A stretch of 64,000 nt of DNA, taken from positions 683,928 through 747,927 of the forward strand of contig NZ_LMDW01000001.1 of the NCBI RefSeq assembly GCF_001425205.1, given 5' to 3'. Source of the DNA: Variovorax sp. Root411 (GTDB lineage: Bacteria; Pseudomonadota; Gammaproteobacteria; Burkholderiales; Burkholderiaceae_C). This document shows, one piece after another, positions 17,602-26,261 of the stretch (position 1 is its first letter; the number at the start of each line of letters is the position of its first letter). The position numbers were made by a program, and so were the translations under genes. The notes beneath the pieces are model-generated. The model had not been told where the DNA came from. It saw only the letters and a program-made list of their open reading frames with translations, and did no database searches.

Positions 17602-18770
17602 CCCGCAACCGGCTTTCCTACGAAGGCGTCGCGGTGGCCGTGCCCATCACGGTGCCTTATGTGCGCTATTCCACCCGCACCGCGCACTGGTTCATCGGTC
17701 AGGCCGTCGAGGCGCTGGTCCAGGCCAGCGGCGTGTCCAAGGAACAGATCGACGGCCTGTGCCTCAGCAGCTTCTCGCTCGCGCCCGACACGGCCGTGGG
17801 CGTCACGCAGCACCTGGGCCTGTCGCCGCGCTGGCTCGACCACGTGCCCACCGGCGGCGCCTCGGGCGTGATGTGCCTGCGCCGCGCCGCGCGGGCGGTG
17901 CAGGCGGGCGATGCCGACATCGTGGCCTGCGTGGGCGCCGACACCAACCATGTCGACTCCTTCCGCCAGACGCTCGGCAGCTTCAGCAACTTCGCGCGCG
18001 ACGCGAGCTACCCCTACGGCTCGGGCGGACCGAACTCGATCTTCGCCTTCATCACCGCCAACTACATGCGCACCTACGGCGCGAAGCGCGAAGACTTCGG
18101 CCGCATCTGCGTGGACCAGCGCACCAACGCGCTCGGCAACCCGAACGCGATGTTCAAGAAGGCGCTCACGCTCGACGAGTACATGGCCGCACGCCCCATC
18201 TCCGACCCGATCCACCTGTTCGACTGCGTGATGCCCTGCGCCGGCGCAGACGCCTTCCTCGTGATGAGCGAGGAGCGCGCACGCGACCTGGGGCTGGCGC
18301 ACGTGGTGATCCGCGGCGCCATCGAGCGCCACAACGCCTATGCCGAAGACCCGGTGATGGTGCAGGGCGGCTGGCGCAAGGACCGCGATGACCTCTATGC
18401 GCAGGCCGGCGTGCAACCCACCGCGCTCGATTTCGTGCAGACCTACGACGACTACCCGGTCATCGTGATGATGCAGTTCGAGGACCTGGGCTTCTGCGAG
18501 AAAGGCGAAGGCTCGGCCTTCGTGCAGTCGCACACCATGACCTTCGACGGCAGCTTCCCGAACAACACGAGCGGCGGGCAACTCTCGGCCGGGCAAGCCG
18601 GCGCGGCGGGTGGCTTTCTCGGCATGGTCGAGGCGATCCGGCAACTGACCGATCAAGCCGGAGCGCGCGCGGTGCCCGACGCGCAACTCGGCCTCGTTGC
18701 CGGCTTCGGCATGGTGACCTATGACCGCTGCCTGTGCACGGGTGCGGTGATTCTGGGGAGATCCGAATGA
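17598..18770 (+). CDS. thiolase-fold SCP2/Ltp2-like protein without the catalytic cysteine
   Basis: A 390-residue thiolase-superfamily protein. The usual C-A-S-G nucleophile loop reads G87-A-S-G, and the C-terminal C-x-G is missing (the stretch reads YDRCLCTGAVIL). It is therefore not a true thiolase. Sterol catabolism offers a precedent: Ltp2, also lacking the cysteine, pairs with a DUF35 protein (ChsH2) to catalyse retro-aldol cleavage of a tertiary 3-hydroxyacyl-CoA. Here the next gene encodes a DUF35 domain, and the two genes overlap by four bases. Predicted role: cleavage of dioxindole-3-acetyl-CoA to isatin and acetyl-CoA. The fold is clear and the reaction is inferred. Confidence 0.88.
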   Translation: MTRNRLSYEGVAVAVPITVPYVRYSTRTAHWFIGQAVEALVQASGVSKEQIDGLCLSSFSLAPDTAVGVTQHLGLSPRWLDHVPTGGASGVMCLRRAARAVQAGDADIVACVGADTNHVDSFRQTLGSFSNFARDASYPYGSGGPNSIFAFITANYMRTYGAKREDFGRICVDQRTNALGNPNAMFKKALTLDEYMAARPISDPIHLFDCVMPCAGADAFLVMSEERARDLGLAHVVIRGAIERHNAYAEDPVMVQGGWRKDRDDLYAQAGVQPTALDFVQTYDDYPVIVMMQFEDLGFCEKGEGSAFVQSHTMTFDGSFPNNTSGGQLSAGQAGAAGGFLGMVEAIRQLTDQAGARAVPDAQLGLVAGFGMVTYDRCLCTGAVILGRSE

Positions 18771-20020
18771 CCATGCCCCTGATGCGCCCCCCGCGCAAGA
18801 ACCCGGTGCTGCGAACTCGGCAGATGAACCTGCCGCCCGGTGCGCGCGGCCGCGTGGCGCTCGGCCTTACGGCGGCCGCCGCCGAAGGCCGCTTCGAGCT
18901 GCAGACCTGCGAGGACTGCGGCACGGTGCAGTACCCGCCGCGCGAGGTCTGCCACAAGTGCCTGTCGGCCGCGCTGCGCTGGCGGCAGCAAAGCGGCGAG
19001 GGCGAGCTGCTCGGCAGCACCACGCTGCACCACAGCAACGACCTGTTCTTCCGCGAGCGGCTGCCCTGGCGGTTGGGCTTGGTGCACCTGGATGCCGGCC
19101 CGACGCTCATGGTCCACCTGCACAGCGAGGTGGGCGAGGCGCCGCAGCGCGTGCGTGTCGGCGCCCGGCTCGACCGCGCGGGACAGGCCGTTCTCATTGG
19201 TTTTCCGAATGAAGGGAGTGCCCACATGGCCGACGACAAGATGCTGCGAGAAATGACCAGCGACCCCAAGTTCCGCAAGGCGCTGGTGACCGACGGCAAG
19301 ACCGAGACCGGACAGGCCATCGTGCGTGCGCTGGTGAAGGCCGGGGCCGACATCGTCTGGGTCGGCCACGCCGAGCCCTGGAAGAAGATGGGCGACGGGC
19401 TCGACGACATCTCGGCACTGCCGCAGGTCACGCTGGTGCCGCTGGACCTGACCAACGGCCGCCAGGTGACAGAGCTCGCGGGCTCCATCGGCGGCAAGGT
19501 CGACATCGTGATCAACAACGCTGAAGTGCACCGCACCTTCGGCATCGGCGCGCGCCGCGGCACCGACGTGGCCAAGGCCGAGATGGACATCAACTACTTC
19601 GGCCTGCTGCGCCTCGCGCAGGAGTTCGGTCCCGCGCTGAAGGGCCGATCGGCCGATGGCGAAACGGGTGCGACGGCTTGGGTCAACCTGCTGTCGATCT
19701 ACGCGCTCAGCAACTTCCCACCGCATGGCACCTTCAGCGCCTCGAAGGCTGCGGCGCACTCGTTGGCCCAGTGCCTGCGTGCGGAGATGCGGCCTGCGGG
19801 CATCCGCGTGATCAATCTGTTCCCCGGCCCCATCGACGATGAATGGAACCAGCACACGCCGCCGCCCAAGCTGGCGCCGGCGGCCTTGGCCAATGCCATC
19901 GTGAAGGCGCTGCGCGATGGCGTCGAAGACGTCTACCCGGGCGACGTGGCGCAGGAATGGCTGGAACGCTGGCGCGACAACCCCAAGGTGCTGGAACGCG
20001 AACTCGCGGCGGGCGGCTGA
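18767..20020 (+). CDS. DUF35 Zn-ribbon/OB-fold protein fused to a degenerate SDR domain
   Basis: A 417-residue two-domain protein. Residues 40-145 form a DUF35 module: a Zn ribbon with C48, C51, C62 and C65, then an OB fold. Residues 154-417 form a short-chain dehydrogenase-like domain. Its cofactor loop is altered (VTDGKTETG instead of TGxxxGxG), and the Y-x-x-x-K motif has Phe at 323 with K327 kept. An in-frame ATG at 19226 has its own ribosome site (AAGGGAG, seven bases upstream). This suggests two former genes joined by loss of a stop, and a separate SDR product may still be made. The DUF35 part should partner the thiolase-like protein. Confidence 0.85.
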   Translation: MTMPLMRPPRKNPVLRTRQMNLPPGARGRVALGLTAAAAEGRFELQTCEDCGTVQYPPREVCHKCLSAALRWRQQSGEGELLGSTTLHHSNDLFFRERLPWRLGLVHLDAGPTLMVHLHSEVGEAPQRVRVGARLDRAGQAVLIGFPNEGSAHMADDKMLREMTSDPKFRKALVTDGKTETGQAIVRALVKAGADIVWVGHAEPWKKMGDGLDDISALPQVTLVPLDLTNGRQVTELAGSIGGKVDIVINNAEVHRTFGIGARRGTDVAKAEMDINYFGLLRLAQEFGPALKGRSADGETGATAWVNLLSIYALSNFPPHGTFSASKAAAHSLAQCLRAEMRPAGIRVINLFPGPIDDEWNQHTPPPKLAPAALANAIVKALRDGVEDVYPGDVAQEWLERWRDNPKVLERELAAGG

Positions 20021-20035
20021 TTGAGGAACACCACG

Positions 20036-20848
20036 ATGACAACCACCACCGAACTGATGTCCACCGCCGAAATCCTCGGCAGCCTCGTGACCGCCATGGC
20101 CAGCGGCCGCATCCGCGTGATCGACCTCACGCAGACGCTCACGCCCGAGTTTCCGCAAATCGCCTTGCCGCCCGAGATGGGCCAGTGCTGGCCCTTCCGC
20201 ATCGAAGAAGTGTCGAAGTACGACGAGCGCGGCCCCGGTTGGTACTGGAACAACTTCTCCTGCGGCGAGCACACCGGCACGCACTTCGACGCGCCGATCC
20301 ACTGGATCTCCGGGCGTGACCTGCCGAACAACTCGGTCGACACGATTCCGGTGCAGCACTTCGTGGCGCCAGCCTGCGTGATCGACTGTTCGCCACAGGT
20401 CAAGGACGACCCCGACTATCTGCTGACCCTGGAGGACATCGAGGCCTACGAGGCGGCGCACGGCCGCATCCCGAAGGGCGCGTGGGTGCTGATGCGCACC
20501 GACTGGTCCAAGCGCACCGACCCCGAGGCGTACCAGAACTTCGACGAGACAGGCCAGCACACGCCCGGCCCGAGCACCGAGGCCGTGCGCTTCCTGGTCG
20601 AGCAGCGCGACGTGCTGGGCTTCGGCTCCGAGGCCATAGGCACCGATGCCGGGCAGGGCTATCACCTGCGCCCACCGTACCCGTGCCACTACTACATGCA
20701 CGGTGCGGGGCGCTATGGGTTGCAGTGCCTGAGCAACCTCGACCTGCTGCCGCCGGCGGGTGCGGTGCTGATCTGCCCGCCGCTGAAGATCGAGAAGGGC
20801 AGCGGCAGTCCGCTGCGCGTGCTGGCATTGGTGGGAGCTTCGCTATGA
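20036..20848 (+). CDS. cyclase-family metal hydrolase, isatin hydrolase-like
   Basis: A 270-residue protein of the PF04199 cyclase family (isatin hydrolase, bacterial kynurenine formamidase). The metal-binding signature H79-T-G-T-H83-F-D85-A-P-I-H-W is intact, probably for Mn or Zn. A GTDAGQG loop near residue 200 is also typical. Isatin hydrolase opens isatin to isatinate, which is the step expected after retro-aldol release of isatin in this cluster. Kynurenine formamidase is about 210 residues, so this longer form fits isatin hydrolase-like enzymes better. The start has GAGGA upstream. Confidence 0.86.
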   Translation: MTTTTELMSTAEILGSLVTAMASGRIRVIDLTQTLTPEFPQIALPPEMGQCWPFRIEEVSKYDERGPGWYWNNFSCGEHTGTHFDAPIHWISGRDLPNNSVDTIPVQHFVAPACVIDCSPQVKDDPDYLLTLEDIEAYEAAHGRIPKGAWVLMRTDWSKRTDPEAYQNFDETGQHTPGPSTEAVRFLVEQRDVLGFGSEAIGTDAGQGYHLRPPYPCHYYMHGAGRYGLQCLSNLDLLPPAGAVLICPPLKIEKGSGSPLRVLALVGASL

Positions 20849-20873
20849 CTCGCTGTTCCCGCATTGGCTTTGG

Positions 20874-20967
20874 CTCCTTCTCCCGCTCGCGGGAGAAGGC
20901 GGGGGATGAGGGCTCTTCGCCTTGCGCGCAGCCTCGCCCCAACCCTCTCCCGCGCGCGGGAGAGGGA
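20874..20967. repeat. paired palindromic (BIME/REP-like) intergenic repeat
   Basis: Two GC-rich hairpins in opposite orientation: CCTTCTCCCGCTCGCGGGAGAAGG (20876-20899) and CCCTCTCCCGCGCGCGGGAGAGGG (20943-20966). Between them lies a GGGGGATGAGGG / CCTCGCCCCAACC conserved flank. Such pairs are widespread noncoding repeats in Proteobacteria. This one separates the cyclase and SDR genes. Confidence 0.75.
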
Positions 20968-20987
20968 GCAAGACGGGGAGGCCAGGC

Positions 20988-21722
20988 ATGAGCAGCAGGG
21001 TACCCAAGGTCGCTGCCGTCACCGGCGGCAGTGCCGGCATAGGCAAGGCCATCTGCGAAGACCTGCTGGCGCAGGGCTACGAGGTGATCTCGCTCGCGCG
21101 CCGCAAAGCCGAGATCGATCATCCCAAGCTGCACAGCATCGAGGTCGACCTGAGTGACCGCACCGCGACGGGCGAAGCCGTGCAAGAGTTGGTGAAGCGT
21201 TTCGCGCCCACCACCATCGTCCACAACGCCGGCGTCATCCGCGCCGCGCTGCTGCCCGATGTGAAGCTCGACGACCTCGATGCGCTTGTCGACCTGCACC
21301 TGGGCTGCGCGATCCAGCTCGTGCAAGCTGCGCTGCCCGCGATGCGCGCACAGCGCTTCGGCCGCGTGGTGCTGCTGTCGTCGCGCGCCGCGCTGGGCCT
21401 GGCCACGCGCACCAGCTACTCGGCCACCAAGGCCGGCATGCTGGGCATGGCGCGTACCTGGGCACTGGAGCTTGCGGCCGACGGCATCACGGTGAACGTG
21501 GTGGCCCCGGGGCCGATCCGCACCGACATGTTCTACGACGTGGTCGAGGCCGGCAGCGAGAAGGAACGTGCGCTCGCCGCCTCGGTGCCCGTCAGGCGCC
21601 TCGGCGAATCGGCCGACGTGGCACGCGCCGTGCGCTTCTTTGCCGATGCCGACAACAGCTTCGTCACCGGCCAGGTGCTGTACGTGTGCGGCGGTACCAG
21701 CGTCGGCAGTCTGGCCCTCTGA
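20988..21722 (+). CDS. short-chain dehydrogenase/reductase
   Basis: A 244-residue classical SDR with cofactor motif TGGSAGIGKA (about residues 12-21), N-A-G, catalytic serine in LLSSRAA, and intact Y-S-A-T-K. The C-terminal GQVLYVCGG is typical of the FabG-like group. Arg-rich residues after the second strand (SLARRK) suggest NADP preference. The substrate is unknown. Within the cluster it could oxidise a hydroxylated indole intermediate or recycle a by-product. ATG 20988 is chosen because the upstream frame runs through the BIME repeat. Confidence 0.88.
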   Translation: MSSRVPKVAAVTGGSAGIGKAICEDLLAQGYEVISLARRKAEIDHPKLHSIEVDLSDRTATGEAVQELVKRFAPTTIVHNAGVIRAALLPDVKLDDLDALVDLHLGCAIQLVQAALPAMRAQRFGRVVLLSSRAALGLATRTSYSATKAGMLGMARTWALELAADGITVNVVAPGPIRTDMFYDVVEAGSEKERALAASVPVRRLGESADVARAVRFFADADNSFVTGQVLYVCGGTSVGSLAL

Positions 21723-21774
21723 ATTCTTCTTTCGCTTTCCCACGTTCATCCCAAACCATCCCTGGAGCATCGCC

Positions 21775-22941
21775 ATGAAAGTCCTGAACCAAATTCGCAC
21801 GCTTGCGGCCATCGCCGCGGGCCTTGGTGCCCTGAGCGCCGCGGGCGCATGGGCCGCCGATCTCAAGGTCGGTTTCATCACCTCGATGTCGGGACCGGTG
21901 TCGTCGCTCGGCATTCCCTACGACAAGGGCATGAAGGCCGCGCTGGCCTACAAGTCGGAAGTCGGCGGCCGCAAGGTGCAGGTGATCCAGCTCGACGATG
22001 CGTCCGACCCGTCCACGGCCGCGCGCAATGCGCGCAAGCTGATCGAGGAAGACAAGGTCGACGTCATCATCGGCACGGCCGGCGCACCGGGTTCGCTGGC
22101 CATTGCCGGCGTGGCGCGCGAGACGAAGACGCCGCTGATCTCCATCGCAAATGCCGATCTGGCCGGCGAGGAGGGCGCCTGGATGGTGACGCTGCCGCAG
22201 CCCGCACCGTTGATGATGGGCGCGATGGTCGAGAAGATGAAGCAGGCCGGCGTGAAGACGGTGGCCTACATCGGCTACTCCGACGCCTGGGGCGACCTGG
22301 TGTACGACGCGCTCATGAAGTCGGCGCCCACGGCCGGCATCAAGGTGGTGTCGAACGAGCGCTATGCACGCAGCGATTCATCGGTGGCCGGGCAGGTGCT
22401 GAAGATCGTTGCGCTGCGGCCTGATGCGGTGATCACTGGAGCCTCGGGCACGCCGGGCGCGTTGCCCTACCTTGCGCTGACCGAGCGCGGCTACAAGGGA
22501 AAGATCTACGGCATGCACTCGCTGATCAACCCTGACTTCATCCGTGTCGGTGGTCCGTCGGTCGAAGGCCTGCTGGCGCCGACGGGTCCGGTGGTGGTGG
22601 CTGAGCAGCTGCCCGACAACAACCCCATGAAGAAGATCGCGATGGACTTCCGCGCCGCCTATCAGAAGGCGAACGGTGCGGCGCCCACCGACACCTTCTC
22701 GGCCTACAGCTTCGATGCCTGGCTGATCTATCTCGACGCGGCGCAACGCGCGCTGGCCAGCAAGGCCGAGCCGGGCACGCCGCAGTTTCGCGTGGCGCTG
22801 CGCGATGCCATCGTGAGCACCAAGGAGCTGGTCGGAACCCACTCTGTCTACAACTTCAAGCCGACAGATCGATATGGGTCGGACGATCGCTCGCGCGTTG
22901 TCGTGAAGCTTGAAAAGGGTCAATGGAAGTTGGTGCCTTGA
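21775..22941 (+). CDS. LivK-type ABC transporter substrate-binding protein 1
   Basis: A 388-residue periplasmic binding protein with a Sec signal peptide (cleavage about AWA-ADL, residue 29). It then follows the type I branched-chain amino acid receptor fold (PF13458): KVGFITSMSGPVSSLG, a KVDVIIGTAGAPGSLA hinge and NERYARSDSSVAGQVLKI. It is the first of three closely similar receptors in the locus, all with the same ending pattern (VVKLEKGQWKLVP). In catabolic loci such receptors commonly bind aromatic acids. It presumably feeds the transporter at 27460-31027. Confidence 0.92.
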   Translation: MKVLNQIRTLAAIAAGLGALSAAGAWAADLKVGFITSMSGPVSSLGIPYDKGMKAALAYKSEVGGRKVQVIQLDDASDPSTAARNARKLIEEDKVDVIIGTAGAPGSLAIAGVARETKTPLISIANADLAGEEGAWMVTLPQPAPLMMGAMVEKMKQAGVKTVAYIGYSDAWGDLVYDALMKSAPTAGIKVVSNERYARSDSSVAGQVLKIVALRPDAVITGASGTPGALPYLALTERGYKGKIYGMHSLINPDFIRVGGPSVEGLLAPTGPVVVAEQLPDNNPMKKIAMDFRAAYQKANGAAPTDTFSAYSFDAWLIYLDAAQRALASKAEPGTPQFRVALRDAIVSTKELVGTHSVYNFKPTDRYGSDDRSRVVVKLEKGQWKLVP

Positions 22942-23271
22942 GATGACGCGCTGCTTTCTCACTTCGATGCACCGGGGGCATTGTTCAGGGCGCGCTCACG
23001 CCGACGGGGTGCCTTGCTCCGCGAATGTCCCCCGGCCTGCGGCCTCCTCCTTTATTTCGCTGCGCAAGGCACCCCATCGGCGTGAGCGTTGGACGCAGCG
23101 CTTGTGCGACCGGCACTACGGCAACGCCCATCGTGCACAGGGCACCGGGTGCTCCCCGCAGCGAAATAAAGGAGGAGCGAAGCGGGGGACATTCGCGCAG
23201 GGGAGTACCCGGTGGCCTGTGCGCGCACCCCGAACGAACTCAGTCAAAACGCCCAGCAATGGAGAATTGAG
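22942..23271. repeat. paired-hairpin intergenic repeat filling a 330-bp gap
   Basis: No gene is seen in this gap. Hairpin one has arms at 22993-23016 and 23065-23088 (one mismatch, GGGGTGCCTTG against CAAGGCACCCC). Hairpin two has arms at 23135-23157 and 23200-23222 (two mismatches). The loop of the first (23021-23064) is the reverse complement of the loop of the second (23157-23195): both carry GCAGCGAAATAAAGGAGGAG and GGGGGACATTCGC. So two oppositely oriented copies share a conserved loop but have different stems. It splits the operon between two binding-protein genes and could affect read-through. Confidence 0.8.
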
Positions 23272-24417
23272 ATGAAGAAAAAAGTCACCCACATCCTCGG
23301 CGCCACAGCACTGGCTTTGGCAACAGCGCAAGCCATGGCGGCCGACCTGAAGATCGGCTTCATCAGCTCTCTCTCGGGGCCCGTGGCAGCGCTGGGAATT
23401 CCGTACGAAAAGGGCATCCGTGCCGCCATTGCCGAGCACCCGGAAATCGCCGGCCGCAAGGTCCAACTGATCGTTCTCGACGATGCCTCCGACCCCACGA
23501 CCGCCGGGCGCAACGCGCGCAAGCTCGTGACCGAGGACAAGGTCGACGTGCTCATCGGCACCTCGGGCGTGCCCGGCGCCATGGCCATCGCCGCGGTGGC
23601 CAAGGAACTCAACACCCCGCTGATCTCGCCCACGCCGGTGACCATCGCCGGCCCCGAGGGTGCGTGGACCGTGACGGTGTCGCAGCCATTCCCGCTCATG
23701 GTCGCGGGCGTGGTCGAGCGTATGCAGAAGTCTGGTGTGAAGACGGTCGCCTTCATCGGCTTTTCGGACGCACTGGGCGACCTGGCCTACGACTCGCTCG
23801 TGAAGAGCGCCGATGCCGCCGGCATCAAGGTGGTGGCCAACGAGCGTTATGCGCGCAGCGATTCGTCGGTGGCCGGGCAGGTGCTGAAGATCGTCGCGGC
23901 TCGGCCCGACGCCGTGTTCGCGGGCAATTCCGGCACGCCCGGTGCGTTGCCCTACCTCGCACTGGCCGAGCGCGGCTACAAGGGAAAGATCTATGGCACG
24001 CACGGCCTCATCAACGCCGACTTCGTGCGCGTGGGCGGCGCCTCCATCGAAGGCCTGCAGGTGCCCAGCGGCCCGGTGCTGGTGGCCGACCAGTTGCCCG
24101 ACAGCAACCCGATCAAGAAGGTGTCGATGGGCTTTCGCAACGCCTACCAGAAAGTGAACGGCGCGGTGCCGACCGACGCCTTCTCGTCCTACACCTACGA
24201 CGCCTACCTGCTGCTGGCCGATGCCGCCTCGCGCGCCAAGGGCGAGCCGGGCACGCCGCCATACCGCATCGCCCTGCGCGACGCCATCGTGAGCACCAAG
24301 GAGCTGGTGGGTACGCACGGCATCTACACCTTCAAGCCCGGCGATAGCTATGGCTCCGACCGGCGCGGCGTGGTGATCGTGCAGATGAACAAGGGGCAGT
24401 GGAAGCTGGTTCCCTGA
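23272..24417 (+). CDS. LivK-type ABC transporter substrate-binding protein 2
   Basis: A 381-residue paralogue of the preceding receptor. Its signal peptide is cleaved about AMA-ADL (residue 24). The core reads KIGFISSLSGPVAALG, then KVDVLIGTSGVPGAMA. Residues likely to line the ligand cleft differ from paralogue 1: SPTPVTIAG replaces SIANADLAG after the hinge, so ligand preference may differ. ATG 23272 is set by the signal peptide. The Rieske alpha gene follows after 23 bases. Confidence 0.92.
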   Translation: MKKKVTHILGATALALATAQAMAADLKIGFISSLSGPVAALGIPYEKGIRAAIAEHPEIAGRKVQLIVLDDASDPTTAGRNARKLVTEDKVDVLIGTSGVPGAMAIAAVAKELNTPLISPTPVTIAGPEGAWTVTVSQPFPLMVAGVVERMQKSGVKTVAFIGFSDALGDLAYDSLVKSADAAGIKVVANERYARSDSSVAGQVLKIVAARPDAVFAGNSGTPGALPYLALAERGYKGKIYGTHGLINADFVRVGGASIEGLQVPSGPVLVADQLPDSNPIKKVSMGFRNAYQKVNGAVPTDAFSSYTYDAYLLLADAASRAKGEPGTPPYRIALRDAIVSTKELVGTHGIYTFKPGDSYGSDRRGVVIVQMNKGQWKLVP

Positions 24418-24440
24418 AAAAAAGACCCGGGCCCACGTCG

Positions 24441-25760
24441 ATGACCAGTTACCGCCATCATCCCGAACGCGTTGCCGCCCTCGTGCAGCACGACCGCGTG
24501 CACCGCGACCTGTACCTGAGCGAGGAGATCTTCGCGCTCGAGCAGGAGCGCCTGTTCGCGAACACCTGGGTCTTCCTCGGCCATGCGAGCCAGGTGCCCG
24601 AGCCCGGCGACTTCGTGTCGCAGGACATCGCGGGCCGGCCGCTGCTGATGGTGCGGCAGCCCGGCGGCGACGTGCACGTGCTCTACAACCGCTGCGCCCA
24701 CAAGGGCACGCAACTGGTGACGGACGAGAGCGGCAACACCGGCCGCTTCTTCCGCTGCCCGTATCACGCGTGGACCTACAAGCTCGACGGCGCGCCGCTC
24801 GGTGTACCGCTGAAGGCCGGTTACGAGGGCACGCAGCTCAAAGCATGCGAGTCGGGACAGGGGCTGTCGGTGGTGAGGCACGTGAAGGTGTACCGCGACT
24901 TCGTGTTCGTGCGGTTGTCGGACACGGGGCCTTCGTTCGAGGACTACTTTGGCGACGTGCTGGGCGCCATCGACAACATGGTCGACCGCTCGCCCGAGGG
25001 CAAGCTCACCGTGGGCGGTGGCGTGCTGCGCAACATCGTCCACTGCAACTGGAAGATGTACCTCGAGAACATCAACGACACGGTGCACCCGATGTCGACG
25101 CACGAGTCAGCCACCAAGGCGGCCGAGGAGCTGTGGGATGGCCGCGCGCCCACCGACCCCAAGCCCATGGCGATGGAGCAGATCCTGCCCTTCGGCTCGG
25201 GCTACGAGTTCTTCGACAAGATGGGCGGGCGCGTGTTCGCCAACGGGCACAGCGTGCTGGGCGTGAACTTCAGCATCCACTCCAACTATGCGCAGCTGCC
25301 GGAGTACGAGGCCGCGATGCAGGCGGCGCACGGCATTGGGCGCGCCACCGAAATTCTGCAGCGATCGCCGCAAAACTCCGTTCTTTATCCGAGCCTGTCG
25401 GTCAAGGGATCGCCGCAGGCCATCCGCGTGATCCGCCCGCTGGCCGCCGACCGCACGCTGATCGAGGCCTGGAGCTTCCGCGCGGCCGGCGCACCCGCTC
25501 TGCTGTTCGAGCGCGCCATGAGCTACAACCGGCTCGTGTTCTCTCCGATGTCGGTGGTGGCGCACGACGACGTGCACCTGTTCGAGAGCATCCAGCAGGG
25601 CCTGCGCGCGGGCGGCAACGAATGGGTGAGCCTGCACCGCAACTTCGATGCGGCCGAGCTCGCGCAGTCGACCATCACCACCAACGGCACCAACGAACTG
25701 CTCATGCGCAATCAGTTCCGCGCCTGGGCGAAGTCGATGGCCGTGGAGGCCGCGCCATGA
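24441..25760 (+). CDS. Rieske ring-hydroxylating dioxygenase, alpha subunit 2
   Basis: A 439-residue paralogue of the 14053-15366 alpha subunit, co-linear to the residue at every metal ligand: Rieske C85, H87, C106 and H109, and iron-site D213, H216 and H221. Both start with an (M)x-SYR-x-x-P motif and a V-H-R-D-L-Y segment. This points to duplication inside the locus. The substrate is presumably another indole or auxin-like acid, or a second hydroxylation on the same path. No second reductase is present, so it probably uses the reductase at 13044-14036. Confidence 0.9.
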   Translation: MTSYRHHPERVAALVQHDRVHRDLYLSEEIFALEQERLFANTWVFLGHASQVPEPGDFVSQDIAGRPLLMVRQPGGDVHVLYNRCAHKGTQLVTDESGNTGRFFRCPYHAWTYKLDGAPLGVPLKAGYEGTQLKACESGQGLSVVRHVKVYRDFVFVRLSDTGPSFEDYFGDVLGAIDNMVDRSPEGKLTVGGGVLRNIVHCNWKMYLENINDTVHPMSTHESATKAAEELWDGRAPTDPKPMAMEQILPFGSGYEFFDKMGGRVFANGHSVLGVNFSIHSNYAQLPEYEAAMQAAHGIGRATEILQRSPQNSVLYPSLSVKGSPQAIRVIRPLAADRTLIEAWSFRAAGAPALLFERAMSYNRLVFSPMSVVAHDDVHLFESIQQGLRAGGNEWVSLHRNFDAAELAQSTITTNGTNELLMRNQFRAWAKSMAVEAAP

Positions 25761-26221
25761 CCGATCCGCGCGATTTCGCCGCCCACGAAGCGGCCCTGCT
25801 CGACGAGCGGCGCTTCGACGACTGGCTGGCGCTCTTTGCCGGCGATGGCCACTACTGGGTGCCGCTGCTCGGCGCCGCGCAGGCCGATCCGTTCTCGCAC
25901 AACTCGCTGGCCTACGAAGACCGGCTGCTGCTGCAGCTGCGCGTCGCCCGCCTGAAGAACCCGCGTGCGCATTCGCAGCATCCGGCCAGCCACAGCCAGC
26001 ACGTTTTGCAGCCTTCGCGCATCGAGCACGAAAGCGGTGATGAAGCGCGCCTGCGCACGCCATTCCTGTACGTCGAAGCGCGAGGTGAATCCCAGATCCT
26101 GCTGAGCGGCACTGCGCGCCATCACCTCGTTCGCACGCCGGCCGGCTGGCGCATCCGCGAGAAGCGCATCGACCTGCTCAACGCCACGCGTGCGTTGCCG
26201 GCCATCCAGTTGTTCATCTGA
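25757..26221 (+). CDS. ring-hydroxylating dioxygenase, beta subunit 2
   Basis: A 154-residue small subunit with the same plan as the 15486-15968 protein: LLDERRFDDWLALFAGDGHYWVPL, SQHPASHSQHVLQ, and the C-terminal KRIDLLNATRALPAIQLFI. It overlaps the alpha gene by four bases (ATGA), as expected for an undisturbed alpha-beta pair. It has a structural role in the oxygenase complex. Confidence 0.92.
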   Translation: MTDPRDFAAHEAALLDERRFDDWLALFAGDGHYWVPLLGAAQADPFSHNSLAYEDRLLLQLRVARLKNPRAHSQHPASHSQHVLQPSRIEHESGDEARLRTPFLYVEARGESQILLSGTARHHLVRTPAGWRIREKRIDLLNATRALPAIQLFI

Positions 26222-26261
26222 GTTACCTGTCCATTCCAACCATCCTCACCGGAGCTACGAC

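Noticed and set aside
22942..23271. CRISPR array
   Set aside because: The repeats are inverted hairpins, not direct repeats with unique spacers, and no cas genes are present.
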